Origin: UBA3946 sp002385755
Lineage (GTDB): Bacteria; Bacillota_I; Bacilli_A; ML615J-28; CAG-698
Assembly: GCA_050953085.1 (NCBI GenBank)
Contig: JBMNLX010000001.1
Span: 186,001 to 250,000 of the forward strand
Length of the DNA stretch: 64,000 nt
Direction of reading: 5' to 3'
Below the pieces are notes generated by a model that worked only from the letters and a program-made list of their open reading frames with translations, made no database searches and was not told the DNA's origin. This document shows, piece after piece, positions 25,344 to 33,601 of this stretch. The translations under genes and the position numbers were made by a program. How positions within the stretch are numbered: position 1 is the first letter of the stretch; the number at the start of each line of letters is the position of its first letter.

Positions 25344-26360
25344 TTACATAACCCTCTTTATATTTTTTGCTATATATTCCAACAGCGGGATAATCTTTTG
25401 ATAATCCATGCGCGTCGGGCCGATCACGGCGATCGCGCCGCGTTCGCCGTTGGCGATCTCATAGGGAACGGTAATGACCGTGCAATCCTTCATCGCCTTG
25501 ATAAAGTTCTCGGCGCCGATGCGGACGGTAAGGCCGTCTTCCGCCACCGAGATCGCCTTGAGAATCTCCTGGTTTTCGATGGCGTTGACAAATTCCTTGA
25601 CTTTATCAATGTTTTGGAACTCGGGAAGGTTCATAATATTGCTTTGCCCGGAAAGAAAATACTTATCCTGAACCATCTCGGTGAAAATCCGCACGAAGGC
25701 GCTGATCAAGGTATTGTAATACTCGACAAACTGCCTTAAACCCGACTCGCGCAAGTGGGCGTTGATCGTCTCGTCGATTTTCGCAATCGGCGTGTCATGA
25801 AGGAGATCGTTCAAAACGGTGATGACCCGTTCGATATCACGGGTGCTAATCTCCTCGGGAATCATGATTTTCTTGCTCTCGACGTAACCCTTGTCGGTCA
25901 CGAGGAGGAGGACGGCATGATTCTCGGTCAACGACACGAACTGCAGTTTTTTAATCTTCGCGTTATAGCTCGTCGAACCCAATACGACCGCGGCGTAATT
26001 GGTAAGATCGGTTACCAGCTGCATCGCTTCTTTAATCGCCTGCTCCCGGCTGATAAAATCGCGGGTAAAAATCTCGTCGATCATCGGGAAGTTTTCCTTG
26101 CTTTTGTCTCTTTCCGCCAGGATTTCCTTAACGTAGAACCGGTAGCCGGCTTCCGAAGGAATCCGCCCGCTCGAGAAATGGGTCTTTTCAATCAAGCCGT
26201 GTTGCTCGAGCTCGACCATTTCGTTGCGCACGGTGGCGGAAGATATATTCAGGGGAAAGTCGGGGTGATTGATGATCGTGTTCGAACCGACGGGTTCGTT
26301 GGTCCGCACGTACTCCTCAACAACCAACCGCAGGATTAATTTTTGCCGGGCAGTTATCAT
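25344..26360 (-). CDS. hrcA: Heat-inducible transcription repressor HrcA
   Basis: 338 residues. N-terminal winged helix (SSATVRNEMVELEQHGLIEKTHFSSGRIPS, residues about 40-70) and the central GAF-like HrcA domain. It binds CIRCE operators and is activated by GroEL, repressing the operon at normal temperature. Two CIRCE-like sites lie directly upstream, so the gene is autoregulated. Confidence 0.97.
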   Translation of the reverse strand: MITARQKLILRLVVEEYVRTNEPVGSNTIINHPDFPLNISSATVRNEMVELEQHGLIEKTHFSSGRIPSEAGYRFYVKEILAERDKSKENFPMIDEIFTRDFISREQAIKEAMQLVTDLTNYAAVVLGSTSYNAKIKKLQFVSLTENHAVLLLVTDKGYVESKKIMIPEEISTRDIERVITVLNDLLHDTPIAKIDETINAHLRESGLRQFVEYYNTLISAFVRIFTEMVQDKYFLSGQSNIMNLPEFQNIDKVKEFVNAIENQEILKAISVAEDGLTVRIGAENFIKAMKDCTVITVPYEIANGERGAIAVIGPTRMDYQKIIPLLEYIAKNIKRVM

Positions 26361-26372
26361 ATCATTCTCCTT

Positions 26373-26399
26373 TTAGCACTCGCTGTCGGTATATGCTAA
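26373..26399 (-). promoter_or_regulatory. CIRCE operator 1 (between hrcA promoter and start)
   Basis: The site follows the 9-9-9 layout of the CIRCE consensus TTAGCACTC-N9-GAGTGCTAA. On the minus strand the right arm is a perfect GAGTGCTAA, and the left arm is TTAGCATAT (6 of 9). It lies between the -10 and the ribosome-binding site. Confidence 0.8.
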
Positions 26400-26403
26400 C
26401 ATT

Positions 26404-26432
26404 ATTATACTCTTTTTCATTAGCACTGTCAA
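26404..26432 (-). promoter_or_regulatory. Sigma-A promoter of the heat-shock operon
   Basis: A consensus TTGACA -35 (26427-26432), 17-base spacer and TATAAT -10 (26404-26409) on the minus strand. This strong promoter is flanked by CIRCE-like sites on both sides, as expected for a tightly repressed operon. Confidence 0.93.
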
Positions 26433-26446
26433 GTGCTTTTTGCTAA
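26420..26446 (-). promoter_or_regulatory. CIRCE-like operator 2 overlapping the -35
   Basis: Minus-strand TTAGCAAAA-N9-CAGTGCTAA: the left arm keeps TTAGCA, the right arm matches 8 of 9. It overlaps the TTGACA box, so HrcA bound here would block RNA polymerase directly. Confidence 0.65.
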
Positions 26447-26493
26447 TATTATATGCGCTTTTGGCGGTTTATATACAAAAGGCGAAAAAACAT

Positions 26494-26523
26494 CATAAAA
26501 AAACATTCCCCGAGGGAATGTTT
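26494..26523 (-). terminator. Hairpin terminator facing the hrcA promoter region
   Basis: AAACATTCCC (26501-26510) and GGGAATGTTT (26514-26523) form a 10-bp stem followed by T-rich sequence on the minus strand. No gene directly upstream on that strand is recognised, so it may be left over from the island; it would insulate hrcA from island transcription. Confidence 0.65.
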
Positions 26524-26720
26524 AGGGTATGAACCCGCATGACTTACGAGTAATGCCTATCTTTGATATTCCACCGGAGACAGGTATTTTCATTTTACCT
26601 GCTATTGTTCGTCATAAAAGCCTATATTGTTTGCTTTAGTTCTCCAAATCATAAAAAAATTAAAAAAACTAACAGTGAAAAACGAAAAAGCCTGCTGACG
26701 TATACTTAGTCAACAGGCTA

Positions 26721-26751
26721 GCATTTCACTTAAAAAATGAAATGCTTTTTT
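26721..26751 (+). terminator. Hairpin terminator on the plus strand
   Basis: GCATTTC and GAAATGC form a 7-bp stem with an AT-rich loop, followed by seven T. The transcript it would end is not identified. Confidence 0.55.
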
Positions 26752-26822
26752 CTTACCAGTTATTTTGTAATGCCATGAATATAAAGAAGTTAATTTTTCC
26801 TCTACTTATAATTCCAATGCTT

Positions 26823-27059
26823 CTAAAAAATTTCGTAAAAACTGTATGCCTCATTTTTTTCTTTCTCTGTATATTTAATCGCATTGGCAGCCCGAAATAT
26901 TTTCCTTAGTTTATTTTTTATATCGTTTACGTTGTCTTTATTTTCTAAATATTCTAGATTACTGACAGGCAATATCAATAAATGAAAATCATTATTCAAT
27001 GATATCTGATTTTCCTTGCCGATTACCTCAATAATTTTACTGCAATCGACTTTACTCAT
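26823..27059 (-). CDS. Hypothetical protein in the foreign island
   Basis: 78 residues, Asn/Lys-rich, starting MSKVDCSKIIEVIGKENQIS. Only a weak ribosome-binding site (AAGAAAG). No family recognised. AT-rich codon use differs from host genes. It may be a truncated immunity-type protein, given the toxin remnants in the island, but nothing in the sequence proves this. Confidence 0.45.
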   Translation of the reverse strand: MSKVDCSKIIEVIGKENQISLNNDFHLLILPVSNLEYLENKDNVNDIKNKLRKIFRAANAIKYTEKEKNEAYSFYEIF

Positions 27060-27175
27060 AATTTCTTTCTTTATAACATTAAGCAGGAAAATATCCTAGA
27101 TTTTATCTTTATACTCTCATTAATTTATACGAAGCGGCGATTCCATGATATTCAGGTGGCATATTACCCGTTCCT

Positions 27176-27457
27176 ATGCCAGACGAAAAAAACTTTGGTT
27201 CAAATCTGGAGTACATAGGAAAACATATTCCATATGCAAGTTCAGCAAAGCTTGATTTGAAAGCACGCCAACCATTTGGAGGTGACCTTCGGGTCTTCTT
27301 AACCTTTGACGACGGAAGAAAGGTTTTTGCGCTGGTCAAATGGTTTCAGAAAGAACTCGGTGTTGCTGACATTCCGGTCGGCTCAAAAGTAAATCTGATC
27401 TATACAAGAAACAAAGCAGGCAATGTTTTTATGACCGGAATTGAGGTGATGGAATGA
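27176..27457 (+). pseudogene. Truncated accessory gene of the integrated element
   Basis: 93 codons, reading MPDEKNFGSNLEYIGKHIPY and ending PVGSKVNLIYTRNKAGNVF...EVME. The frame continues upstream of the ATG with plausible residues (LYEAAIP, stop, YSGGILPVP), so the true gene probably began earlier and was broken by the in-frame stop near 27152. Directly after it, a short frame from 27455 (MIRVIDLASIAFGNPKSVVV) also ends in a premature stop near 27518. Gene content of this kind is seen just before serine recombinases in integrative elements; the function is unknown. Confidence 0.5.
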
Positions 27458-27565
27458 TACGTGTCATTGACTTAGCAAGCATCGCCTTTGGGAACCCAAA
27501 GTCAGTTGTTGTTGGGTAGGCCCAAACCCTTAAGCTCATCGACAAAAAAGAAATGGAGGAATGAA

Positions 27566-27771
27566 ATGACGGGAAAAGAAAAAGCAAACTACATATTGCA
27601 GGTGAAGGATATATTCTCACAAAAACGCACAGCCGCCGAAATTTTTGCAGAGCTCATTCTGACCGAGCGTAAAAATGTCACAAAAAGTTACTGGACGAAG
27701 CCGAAGTCAAAAGCTATAATGAAGCTGTCGACTGTCAAATCCTAATTTGGTTGTTCAGTTTCAGGAGGTAA
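27566..27771 (+). pseudogene. Frameshifted small accessory gene before the recombinase
   Basis: Starts ATG with GGAGG upstream: MTGKEKANYILQVKDIFSQK... through TERKNVTK. A one-base loss in an A-run near 27685 breaks the frame; moving one frame restores LLDEAEVKSYNEAVDCQILIW and a stop at 27771 that overlaps the recombinase ribosome-binding site. That overlap suggests the intact ancestor was translationally coupled to the recombinase. Product unknown. Confidence 0.55.
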
Positions 27772-27773
27772 AC

Positions 27774-29405
27774 ATGGAACAACAAAGGATTTATAGCGGT
27801 ACAGGGTACCGTGCAGCCATTTACTGTCGTCTGTCAAAGGACGACGAACAAGCCGGAGAAAGCATTAGTATCGGCACACAAAAGTCTATGCTGGAGAGCT
27901 ACTGCCGTGAACAGGGCTTTCTGGTATACGATTATTATGTAGATGACGGATATTCCGGCCTTAACTTCAACCGCCCCGGCTTTGAACGGATGCTCAATGA
28001 TATTGACAACGGTAAGGTAAACCTTGTCATTACCAAAGATTTAAGCCGTTTAGGACGTGACTACATTCAGACCGGCTATTACACCGAAGTGTATTTCAGC
28101 CGTAAGCATGTGCGGTATATTGCCCTGAATGACCGTTTTGATTCCATGCGAGACGACAATGACATTGCACCGTTCAAGAACATTCTGAACGATATGTACG
28201 CAAAGGATCTGTCCCGTAAGGTCAAAGCAGCGAAAAGGCAACGAGCCAAGAACGGTTTCTTCATCAGTGCGCAGGCACCATACGGGTACAAGCCGAACCC
28301 CCATAACCGCAATCAATTGATTGTAGATGAAGAAGCTGCCAACGTAGTAAAGAAAATCTTTGCACTGGCGCTGTCCGGTTACGGTGCAGTAAAAATCGCT
28401 AAAGCATTGAAAGCGGAACGAATCATCAATCCATCCGCTTACAAGGCAAAAAACGGCGATACACGCTTTTCACGGTACAATGACAACCAAAACCCTAACA
28501 AGGTCTATGAATGGTGTTATGCCACCATACAGATTATCTTGCAAGATCGGGTTTACACCGGGGATATGGTCAATCACAAGTGTGAGATTGTCAATTACAA
28601 GACCAAGGAAAGGCAAACCCTGCCGAAAGAGCAATACATAATTGTACCGAATACCCATGAGCCCCTTGTCAGCCGTGAGGATTTTGAGCAGGTGCAAATG
28701 TTGATCAAGTCCCGTCCGTCACCAACGATTTATGAAACAGAGAACTTGTTCCGTGGGGTTCTGGTTTGTTCTGAATGCGGTCACAGTCTGTCTATGGCTC
28801 ATCGTCGGGATAAGCGAGCCTATTACCGCTGTATGCACCATTACCGCCATCCTGACGAATGTCTGCATACACATGCCATCTTTTACGATGACCTGTACAA
28901 AGTGGTTTTAGAGCGTATCAGGGCAACAGCAAGGCTATTGCAGGATGATGAAGCCTTTTACCGGCTGGTGGAAGAAAAATCCGGAATCAATACGTCTGAT
29001 AAGCAATTGGCTACCGAGCGTGACAAGCTGAAACGCAGACAGCAGGAACTTTCCACACTGCTTTTCAAGCTGTTTGAGGATCACGCTGCCGGACTGATAT
29101 CCGATGAGAACTATGTAGCTTTCACAAACAGATACCAGTCCGAGCAGACGGAAATCCAAGAGAAAATTGTTTTGCTTGATTCAAAGCTGGAGCAACAGAG
29201 AGATTATCAGGCTAATGCAGAGCAGCTTCGCGAAGCAATCTCTGCCTATCTGAATATTGACTCATTAACGCCGTTCATCTTGAATAAGCTCATCGAGAAT
29301 ATTCAGGTTGGACATGCAGAAACGATCAATGGACAGACAGTGCAGGAAATTACAATCGTGTGGAGATTTGCTGGGGAGGTTAATTCTGTAAAATGTTCAT
29401 GCTAG
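27774..29405 (+). CDS. Large serine recombinase (resolvase + recombinase + DUF4368 type)
   Basis: 543 residues from ATG behind AGGAGG. The resolvase domain has the catalytic serine in YCRLSKDD (Ser21) and DLSRLGRDYIQTGYY near 95. The recombinase domain follows (GYKPNPHNRNQLIVDEEAANVV), then a zinc ribbon (VCSECGHSLSMAHRRDKRAYYRC), a coiled coil at about 395-480 and a DUF4368-like end. TndX/TnpX-type enzymes of this build move conjugative or mobilisable elements. The gene is intact although the upstream genes are broken. No relaxase or coupling protein is seen, so the element is probably a remnant. Codon use differs from the host genes. Confidence 0.93.
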   Translation: MEQQRIYSGTGYRAAIYCRLSKDDEQAGESISIGTQKSMLESYCREQGFLVYDYYVDDGYSGLNFNRPGFERMLNDIDNGKVNLVITKDLSRLGRDYIQTGYYTEVYFSRKHVRYIALNDRFDSMRDDNDIAPFKNILNDMYAKDLSRKVKAAKRQRAKNGFFISAQAPYGYKPNPHNRNQLIVDEEAANVVKKIFALALSGYGAVKIAKALKAERIINPSAYKAKNGDTRFSRYNDNQNPNKVYEWCYATIQIILQDRVYTGDMVNHKCEIVNYKTKERQTLPKEQYIIVPNTHEPLVSREDFEQVQMLIKSRPSPTIYETENLFRGVLVCSECGHSLSMAHRRDKRAYYRCMHHYRHPDECLHTHAIFYDDLYKVVLERIRATARLLQDDEAFYRLVEEKSGINTSDKQLATERDKLKRRQQELSTLLFKLFEDHAAGLISDENYVAFTNRYQSEQTEIQEKIVLLDSKLEQQRDYQANAEQLREAISAYLNIDSLTPFILNKLIENIQVGHAETINGQTVQEITIVWRFAGEVNSVKCSC

Positions 29406-29799
29406 AAATAATTTTGTCTACTTTTTTCAGCTCAGAGGTTTTCTTTTCACTTTGATAAGTTGCAAAAACAACTTTAGGATATCTTGCAATAATCCAAAGC
29501 TTGATAAACCATTGGTCAGGGGTAGTTCCCATTCCATATAATACGGTTTTTTCTCTTTGGGTACTATCAAGGATAAGTGCATGATTTAATTTTATATGAT
29601 TAGCGTCAATAAATTTTTTTGCCATTATACTTATATGCTCATCTAAAGTTTCTTGTAATTCCATAATGGTATAGTATGATAAAGTTAGTGCCCCTTCTCC
29701 ATCAGGACAATAGACTGAGGTTGTATCAACATCATCTTCAATTTCCCAACCCATTGGTATTTCATATTCTAAATAATCTTTGTGTTTGATTTTCATCAT
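29380..29799 (-). CDS. Probable immunity protein to the orphan toxin
   Basis: About 139 residues (start ATG at 29799 or 29796). Begins MMKIKHKDYLEYEIPMGWEI and ends ELKKVDKIISSMNILQN. The mixed alpha/beta pattern with a W/Y-rich middle resembles small immunity-type proteins, but I cannot name a family. It starts 9 bases after the orphan toxin stop on the same strand, the standard toxin-immunity order. Its last 26 bases overlap the 3' end of the convergent recombinase. Confidence 0.55.
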   Translation of the reverse strand: MMKIKHKDYLEYEIPMGWEIEDDVDTTSVYCPDGEGALTLSYYTIMELQETLDEHISIMAKKFIDANHIKLNHALILDSTQREKTVLYGMGTTPDQWFIKLWIIARYPKVVFATYQSEKKTSELKKVDKIISSMNILQN

Positions 29800-29808
29800 A
29801 ATCACCAT

Positions 29809-30339
29809 CTAATCATAAAGTTTTAGAACGCCTGTCCATTCTCCACCATACTGTTGGCTTGCAGCTGTTGTATATCTTTCTAACTGGGCAAGTCCTCTTG
29901 ATATAGCCTGAGAATTATTGGGTTTTAATTCATAAATAATTTTATTATTAAAATCGATTCCATCAACTCTACAACCTGGAGCAATCTTTTGTTCTTTTAA
30001 AACACCGGGTCCATAGTCCATTTGTTTGTGCATTGCTTGCCCTTTTTGGACAGCAGCCTTGACTTTTGGATTTTGTGTTCCTTTCCCAGATGAAGTAGAT
30101 GAAGTAGATCCTCGTGTTGATAGATATGCACTTCCTCCTGCAACAACAGCAGACCCTACAGTTCCAGCAACCGTTCCCCAATTGCCTTGAGCACCAAAGT
30201 CACTCAAAGAGCTTGAATTTTCAGCTGCGGACATCGCAGATACTCCAAGATATGTGGCCGATCCTATAAATGCTGCGGCGGAAACTGTTGCAGCTGCGCC
30301 TCCTATTGGTGCTATCTCTAACGGCTTTCCTATATTCAA
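29809..30339 (-). CDS. Orphan polymorphic-toxin tip with restriction-endonuclease-like fold
   Basis: 176 residues from a TTG start (30339). A hydrophobic Ala/Gly-rich part (1-75) resembles the pre-toxin region of Rhs/WapA tips, then a Ser/Thr linker (RGSTSSTSSGKGTQNP) and a C-terminal domain reading GCRVDGIDFNNKIIYELKPNN...LAQLERYT. The D...ELKP pattern with a following QLxRY is typical of PD-(D/E)xK nuclease toxins of Rhs systems. No delivery domain is attached and no good ribosome-binding site is visible, so it is likely a displaced silent cassette rather than a secreted toxin. Confidence 0.65.
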   Translation of the reverse strand: MNIGKPLEIAPIGGAAATVSAAAFIGSATYLGVSAMSAAENSSSLSDFGAQGNWGTVAGTVGSAVVAGGSAYLSTRGSTSSTSSGKGTQNPKVKAAVQKGQAMHKQMDYGPGVLKEQKIAPGCRVDGIDFNNKIIYELKPNNSQAISRGLAQLERYTTAASQQYGGEWTGVLKLYD

Positions 30340-30387
30340 TTTCTATTTTTAAGTCTTGATAATGCCTTACTTCCTTAGGCCCGGGTT

Positions 30388-30993
30388 TTACTTTTCCAAC
30401 TTGCTGATAGCCTTCTTTGCTTCACGGCGAATCCAGGCTTTTTCATGATTCAAAAATGGTTCTATATAGGGTATTAAATCTTTGTTTTTGTAATATTTCA
30501 TGGCTACTATAATATGACCATTAATGTCTTCATCATCTAATAAATTAATGAATGAATCGATTGCCTTGGCGCTTTTTAGTCTGCCGAGGAGCCAAACAAA
30601 CATTTGCCGGGATGTCCCATTCTTTTTGTCATTAATGATTTTTATGTATTCATCCTCATATCGTTTATCCTTGATGTTATCGATCGTCGCTCCAATAGCC
30701 CACTTGTATGAGTTATTATCGCTGGAGTGGAATTCTTCAAGCAAAGTTTCGGTCGCGTCATAAAAACCCCTTACGCCTAACGATCTGACAACAATCTGCT
30801 TCCATTGCGGTGACTTAAGCAGTTTTAAGTGTTTCAGTAAAACAGGAATGAGAACTTTATCCTGTTTTGATATCGCTCCAATTTGAAGATAGTTCTTGTA
30901 ATTATACCCGCAATCATTTACTTCCTTCAGTAATTGACTATCAATTAATTTTCCATCGATTGGACGTAAATCCTGACCGTTTTTGTTTTCCAT
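30388..30993 (-). CDS. HEAT-repeat protein, possible immunity protein
   Basis: 201 residues of alpha-helical repeats: VLIPVLLKHLKLLKSPQWKQ, FYDATETLLEEF, DSFINLLDDEDINGHII and YIEPFLNHEKAWIRREAKKA follow the HEAT/ARM pattern. It starts 5 bases after the decayed Rhs tip and is in the same direction, the position usually held by the cognate immunity gene. HEAT-like immunity proteins are known in polymorphic toxin systems; this assignment is inference from position. Confidence 0.6.
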   Translation of the reverse strand: MENKNGQDLRPIDGKLIDSQLLKEVNDCGYNYKNYLQIGAISKQDKVLIPVLLKHLKLLKSPQWKQIVVRSLGVRGFYDATETLLEEFHSSDNNSYKWAIGATIDNIKDKRYEDEYIKIINDKKNGTSRQMFVWLLGRLKSAKAIDSFINLLDDEDINGHIIVAMKYYKNKDLIPYIEPFLNHEKAWIRREAKKAISKLEK

Positions 30994-30997
30994 TTAA

Positions 30998-31810
30998 CTA
31001 ACCTCCTATTAATTTAAATATCATTTCTCTTGAATCTTTTAAATCTTGTAAGGTGCGAGACAGAACAGTATCATTTCTTTTTTCATGCCTTTGAGTACTA
31101 ACTGGCAAACTCGGGAACCCAAAGTTAATGTTAGCGCATTTAAAAAGGGCATCCACGGAAAAAGACCCGGAATCGAGATACAATAAATTTCGATAAACAA
31201 AATCCTTATATTCAGCAACCTTAAAAGCTTTATCGGGCGCTTTATCAGGTACGAAATCAGGCATTATTGGTAGGTTTGCAGTTTGAACTTGACAATAACC
31301 GTGAATATCTCCCACTATGGCTCCGGTTATCGCCCCCGACCATAAATCCATCTGCAGCGCCGTTTAGCACAGCTTCACCTATTCCTGAAAAACTGCCGGT
31401 ATTCACTAAATGCACTCCAGCGCTTACAGCAGCGCTCCTAGAGTACCGTAAACTGCACCAGATATCGCCCCCTTCAACGCGCTCGCTGCAACCACCGCAA
31501 CAAGCCCTGTAGCTGCAGCTGCCACAGTTGCAATAACAGCTGCGCTAATTAGGAGTTTTTTTGCCGACTTTGGCCAATACCTCGCATCATCAAGCATGTT
31601 TACCGGATTATTGGCGCAATAGCAATATAGATTTGTCTCACCCGATAATATCATGCTAATATCTAATAAATCTCCCTATAAAGGAATCATAATACTTTGA
31701 GTTAAGATAATAGAATTTAGTCTCGGCATCATAATAGTAACTTTTAATCTGAACAGATTTTTCTCGCCCAGTCCGATTCCTCTATTATCGAAGATCCTAG
31801 CAGGTTTAGT
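30998..31810 (-). pseudogene. Decayed Rhs core and C-terminal tip
   Basis: Reading through frameshifts on the minus strand gives a recognisable Rhs end: GLGEKNLFR, (shift) SYYYDAETKFYYLNSKYYDSFIGRFI (31745-31668), (shift) LSGETNLYCYCANNPVNM, a hydrophobic pre-toxin region, (shift near 31425) FSGIGEAVLNGAADGFMVGG, (shift near 31325) GAITGAIVGDIHGY and a tip ending MIFKLIGG. At least four frame breaks; the conserved DPxG after NPVN is also lost (LDDAR). The 117-codon tip (30998-31351) is open but unrecognised. Confidence 0.8.
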
Positions 31811-32141
31811 TTCTTCGTATTAATATCATCCCCTAAATATATGAAAATGTTAACCAATTTATAATATTACGATACTTATCCCCATTTTTTATTTTGATGA
31901 TTATATTTTATAACATAATATTCCAAAGGGCAAGTATAAAAATTATTAAGATATTGCCTATAATGCCTCTAACATAATAATATTCATTACAAGTGAGATT
32001 ATCATTGAGTTTTACAAATCCATATAATCTTTCTGCTTCATCATACAAAAAATCATAAATGCCTTTGCTTATTAGTTTAGATTCTTCATAAATTAATGTA
32101 TATTCGAACGACAAAATAATAAAAAACGCGTTTAATTAATC
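31811..32141 (-). other. AT-rich stretch with one weak ORF
   Basis: Upstream of the Rhs remnant. The only open frame is 31908-32114 on the minus strand (68 codons, TTG start, MSFEYTLIYEESKLIS ... NILIIFILALWNIML) with no ribosome-binding site and a hydrophobic C-terminus. It may be a fragment of an island gene; I cannot support a function. Confidence 0.35.
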
Positions 32142-32181
32142 AAAAAAGCATCTCACCAGCATTCGGTTGAGATGCTTTTTT
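32142..32181. terminator. Strong terminator closing the nfn operon
   Basis: AAGCATCTCA (32146-32155) and TGAGATGCTT (32168-32177) make a 10-bp stem with six A before and T after, so it works on both strands. It lies 30 bases after the NfnB stop and marks the right edge of the island. Confidence 0.9.
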
Positions 32182-32209
32182 CAAACTATTGTTATTTATT
32201 TTCTATCCA

Positions 32210-33601
32210 CTAATAGCTAACAGCGCCGGATTTTTTTATATAACAATCAATCTCATAAGCGGCTTTTTTCCCGGCTTCCATCGCCGCGATAACGGTCGAC
32301 GCGCCGGTCGCGACGTCACCGCCCGCAAAGACTCCGGGGATGCTCGTCATCAAGCGCTCGTCGACGAAAAGGCAGCCATTTTTATTAACGGCGAGGCCCG
32401 GTGTTTCGTTCTTCAGAAGCGGGTTGGGGTGATTGCCGATCGCGACGATGACGGTATCGGCGGGAAGGGAAAACCCCGATCCGGGGAGCGTCACGGGCCG
32501 TCGTCGCCCCGATTCGTCGGGCTCGCCGAGAGTCATCCGCGCGCACTTCACGCTCCGGACAAAATCGCGCTCGCCGATAATCGCCGTCGGATTGGAAAGA
32601 AAACGGATATCGACGCCTTCATCGAGGGCGTGTTCGACTTCTTCCGCTCGGGCCGGCATTTCCGCTCGGGTCCGACGGTAGACGACAACGACATCCGCGC
32701 CCAGGCGGCGCGCCGTTCGCGCGGCGTCCATCGCGACGTTTCCGCCGCCGATCACGACGGCCTTCTTTATCGGTTTTAACGGCGTTTCGTAACCTTCCCG
32801 GCCGGCTCGCATCAAATTGACGCGCGTTAAAAACTCGTTCGCAGCGAAAACGCCGTTTAAGTTTTCGCCGGGGATGCCCATGAATTTGGGAAGACCGGCG
32901 CCGGCGCCGATAAAGACGGCGTCGTAGCGCTCCAAAAGTTCCGTAAGCGCGAAAGTTTTTCCGATAACGGTGTTAAGACAAAAGTCGACGCCCGCGTTTT
33001 TTAACTTCCCGATTTCCCTTTCGACAACATCGTTCGGCAACCTAAATTCCGGGATGCCGTAAGTCAACACCCCGCCCGCGGCGTGGAGCGCTTCGTAAAC
33101 GCGGACTTCATAACCGAGACGCCGGAGCGTCCCGGCGCAGGTTAAGCCGGCGGGGCCCGACCCGACGACCGCGACGCGGCCCCGGAGCGTCCCGGCGATT
33201 TCATCTTCCGCTTCTTCCCGATAATTATCGGCGACGTAACGCTCGAGACGGCCGATGGCGACGGGCTCGCCTTTTAGGCCGCGGACGCAAGCAGCCTCGC
33301 ATTGGGTCTCCTGCGGGCATACCCTCCCGCAAATCGCCGGCAATAGGTTCGCGGCGGTAATAACATCATGCGCCGCGCGAAGATCGCCCGCTTTAATTTT
33401 CCCGATAAAGGCCGGGATATCAATATTAACGGGACAACCGGCGACGCAGGGCGCGTTTTTGCATTGTAGGCAACGTCTCGCCTCGGCGCGGGCCTCGGCG
33501 GCGTTATAGCCGAGAGCGACCTCGGAGAAATTCTTTATCCGTTCCGCGGGCGGAAGTTCGCGCATTTTTACCCGCTTTTTTAAATCTTCATGAGCCGGCA
33601 T
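32210..33601 (-). CDS. nfnB: NfnB: NADPH-binding subunit of electron-bifurcating transhydrogenase (GltD-like)
   Basis: 463 residues. N-terminal [4Fe-4S] region (CLQCKNAPCVAGCPVNIDIPAF near 45; CGRVCPQETQCEAACVRG near 92), then two Rossmann folds: GSGPAGLTCAGTL near 152 (FAD) and VIGGGNVAMDAARTARRLGADVV near 286 (NADPH). This is shared with the glutamate synthase small subunit. The partner next to it is the NfnA type and not a GltB-type large subunit, so Nfn is favoured: it couples NADH and reduced ferredoxin to reduction of two NADP+. That suggests anaerobic metabolism. Overlaps nfnA by 22 bases. Confidence 0.88.
   Translation of the reverse strand: MPAHEDLKKRVKMRELPPAERIKNFSEVALGYNAAEARAEARRCLQCKNAPCVAGCPVNIDIPAFIGKIKAGDLRAAHDVITAANLLPAICGRVCPQETQCEAACVRGLKGEPVAIGRLERYVADNYREEAEDEIAGTLRGRVAVVGSGPAGLTCAGTLRRLGYEVRVYEALHAAGGVLTYGIPEFRLPNDVVEREIGKLKNAGVDFCLNTVIGKTFALTELLERYDAVFIGAGAGLPKFMGIPGENLNGVFAANEFLTRVNLMRAGREGYETPLKPIKKAVVIGGGNVAMDAARTARRLGADVVVVYRRTRAEMPARAEEVEHALDEGVDIRFLSNPTAIIGERDFVRSVKCARMTLGEPDESGRRRPVTLPGSGFSLPADTVIVAIGNHPNPLLKNETPGLAVNKNGCLFVDERLMTSIPGVFAGGDVATGASTVIAAMEAGKKAAYEIDCYIKKSGAVSY

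Larger units (their letters stand above)
26447..26822. other. Gene-free AT-rich stretch at the left edge of the foreign island
   Basis: No convincing gene. It contains two hairpin terminators (listed separately), an 11-base inverted repeat (26689-26719, AGCCTG...CAGGCT arms) next to the second terminator, and short ORFs of 23 (minus) and 36 (plus) codons at 26525-26640 that have no ribosome-binding site. Base composition turns AT-rich here, marking the start of the island. Confidence 0.5.

Noticed and set aside
26525..26640. Short ORFs of 36 (plus) and 23 (minus) codons
   Set aside because: They overlap each other, lack ribosome-binding sites and match no family I know.
27109..27339. 76-codon minus-strand ORF
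   Set aside because: It is the shadow of the plus-strand fragment, whose translation looks far more protein-like.
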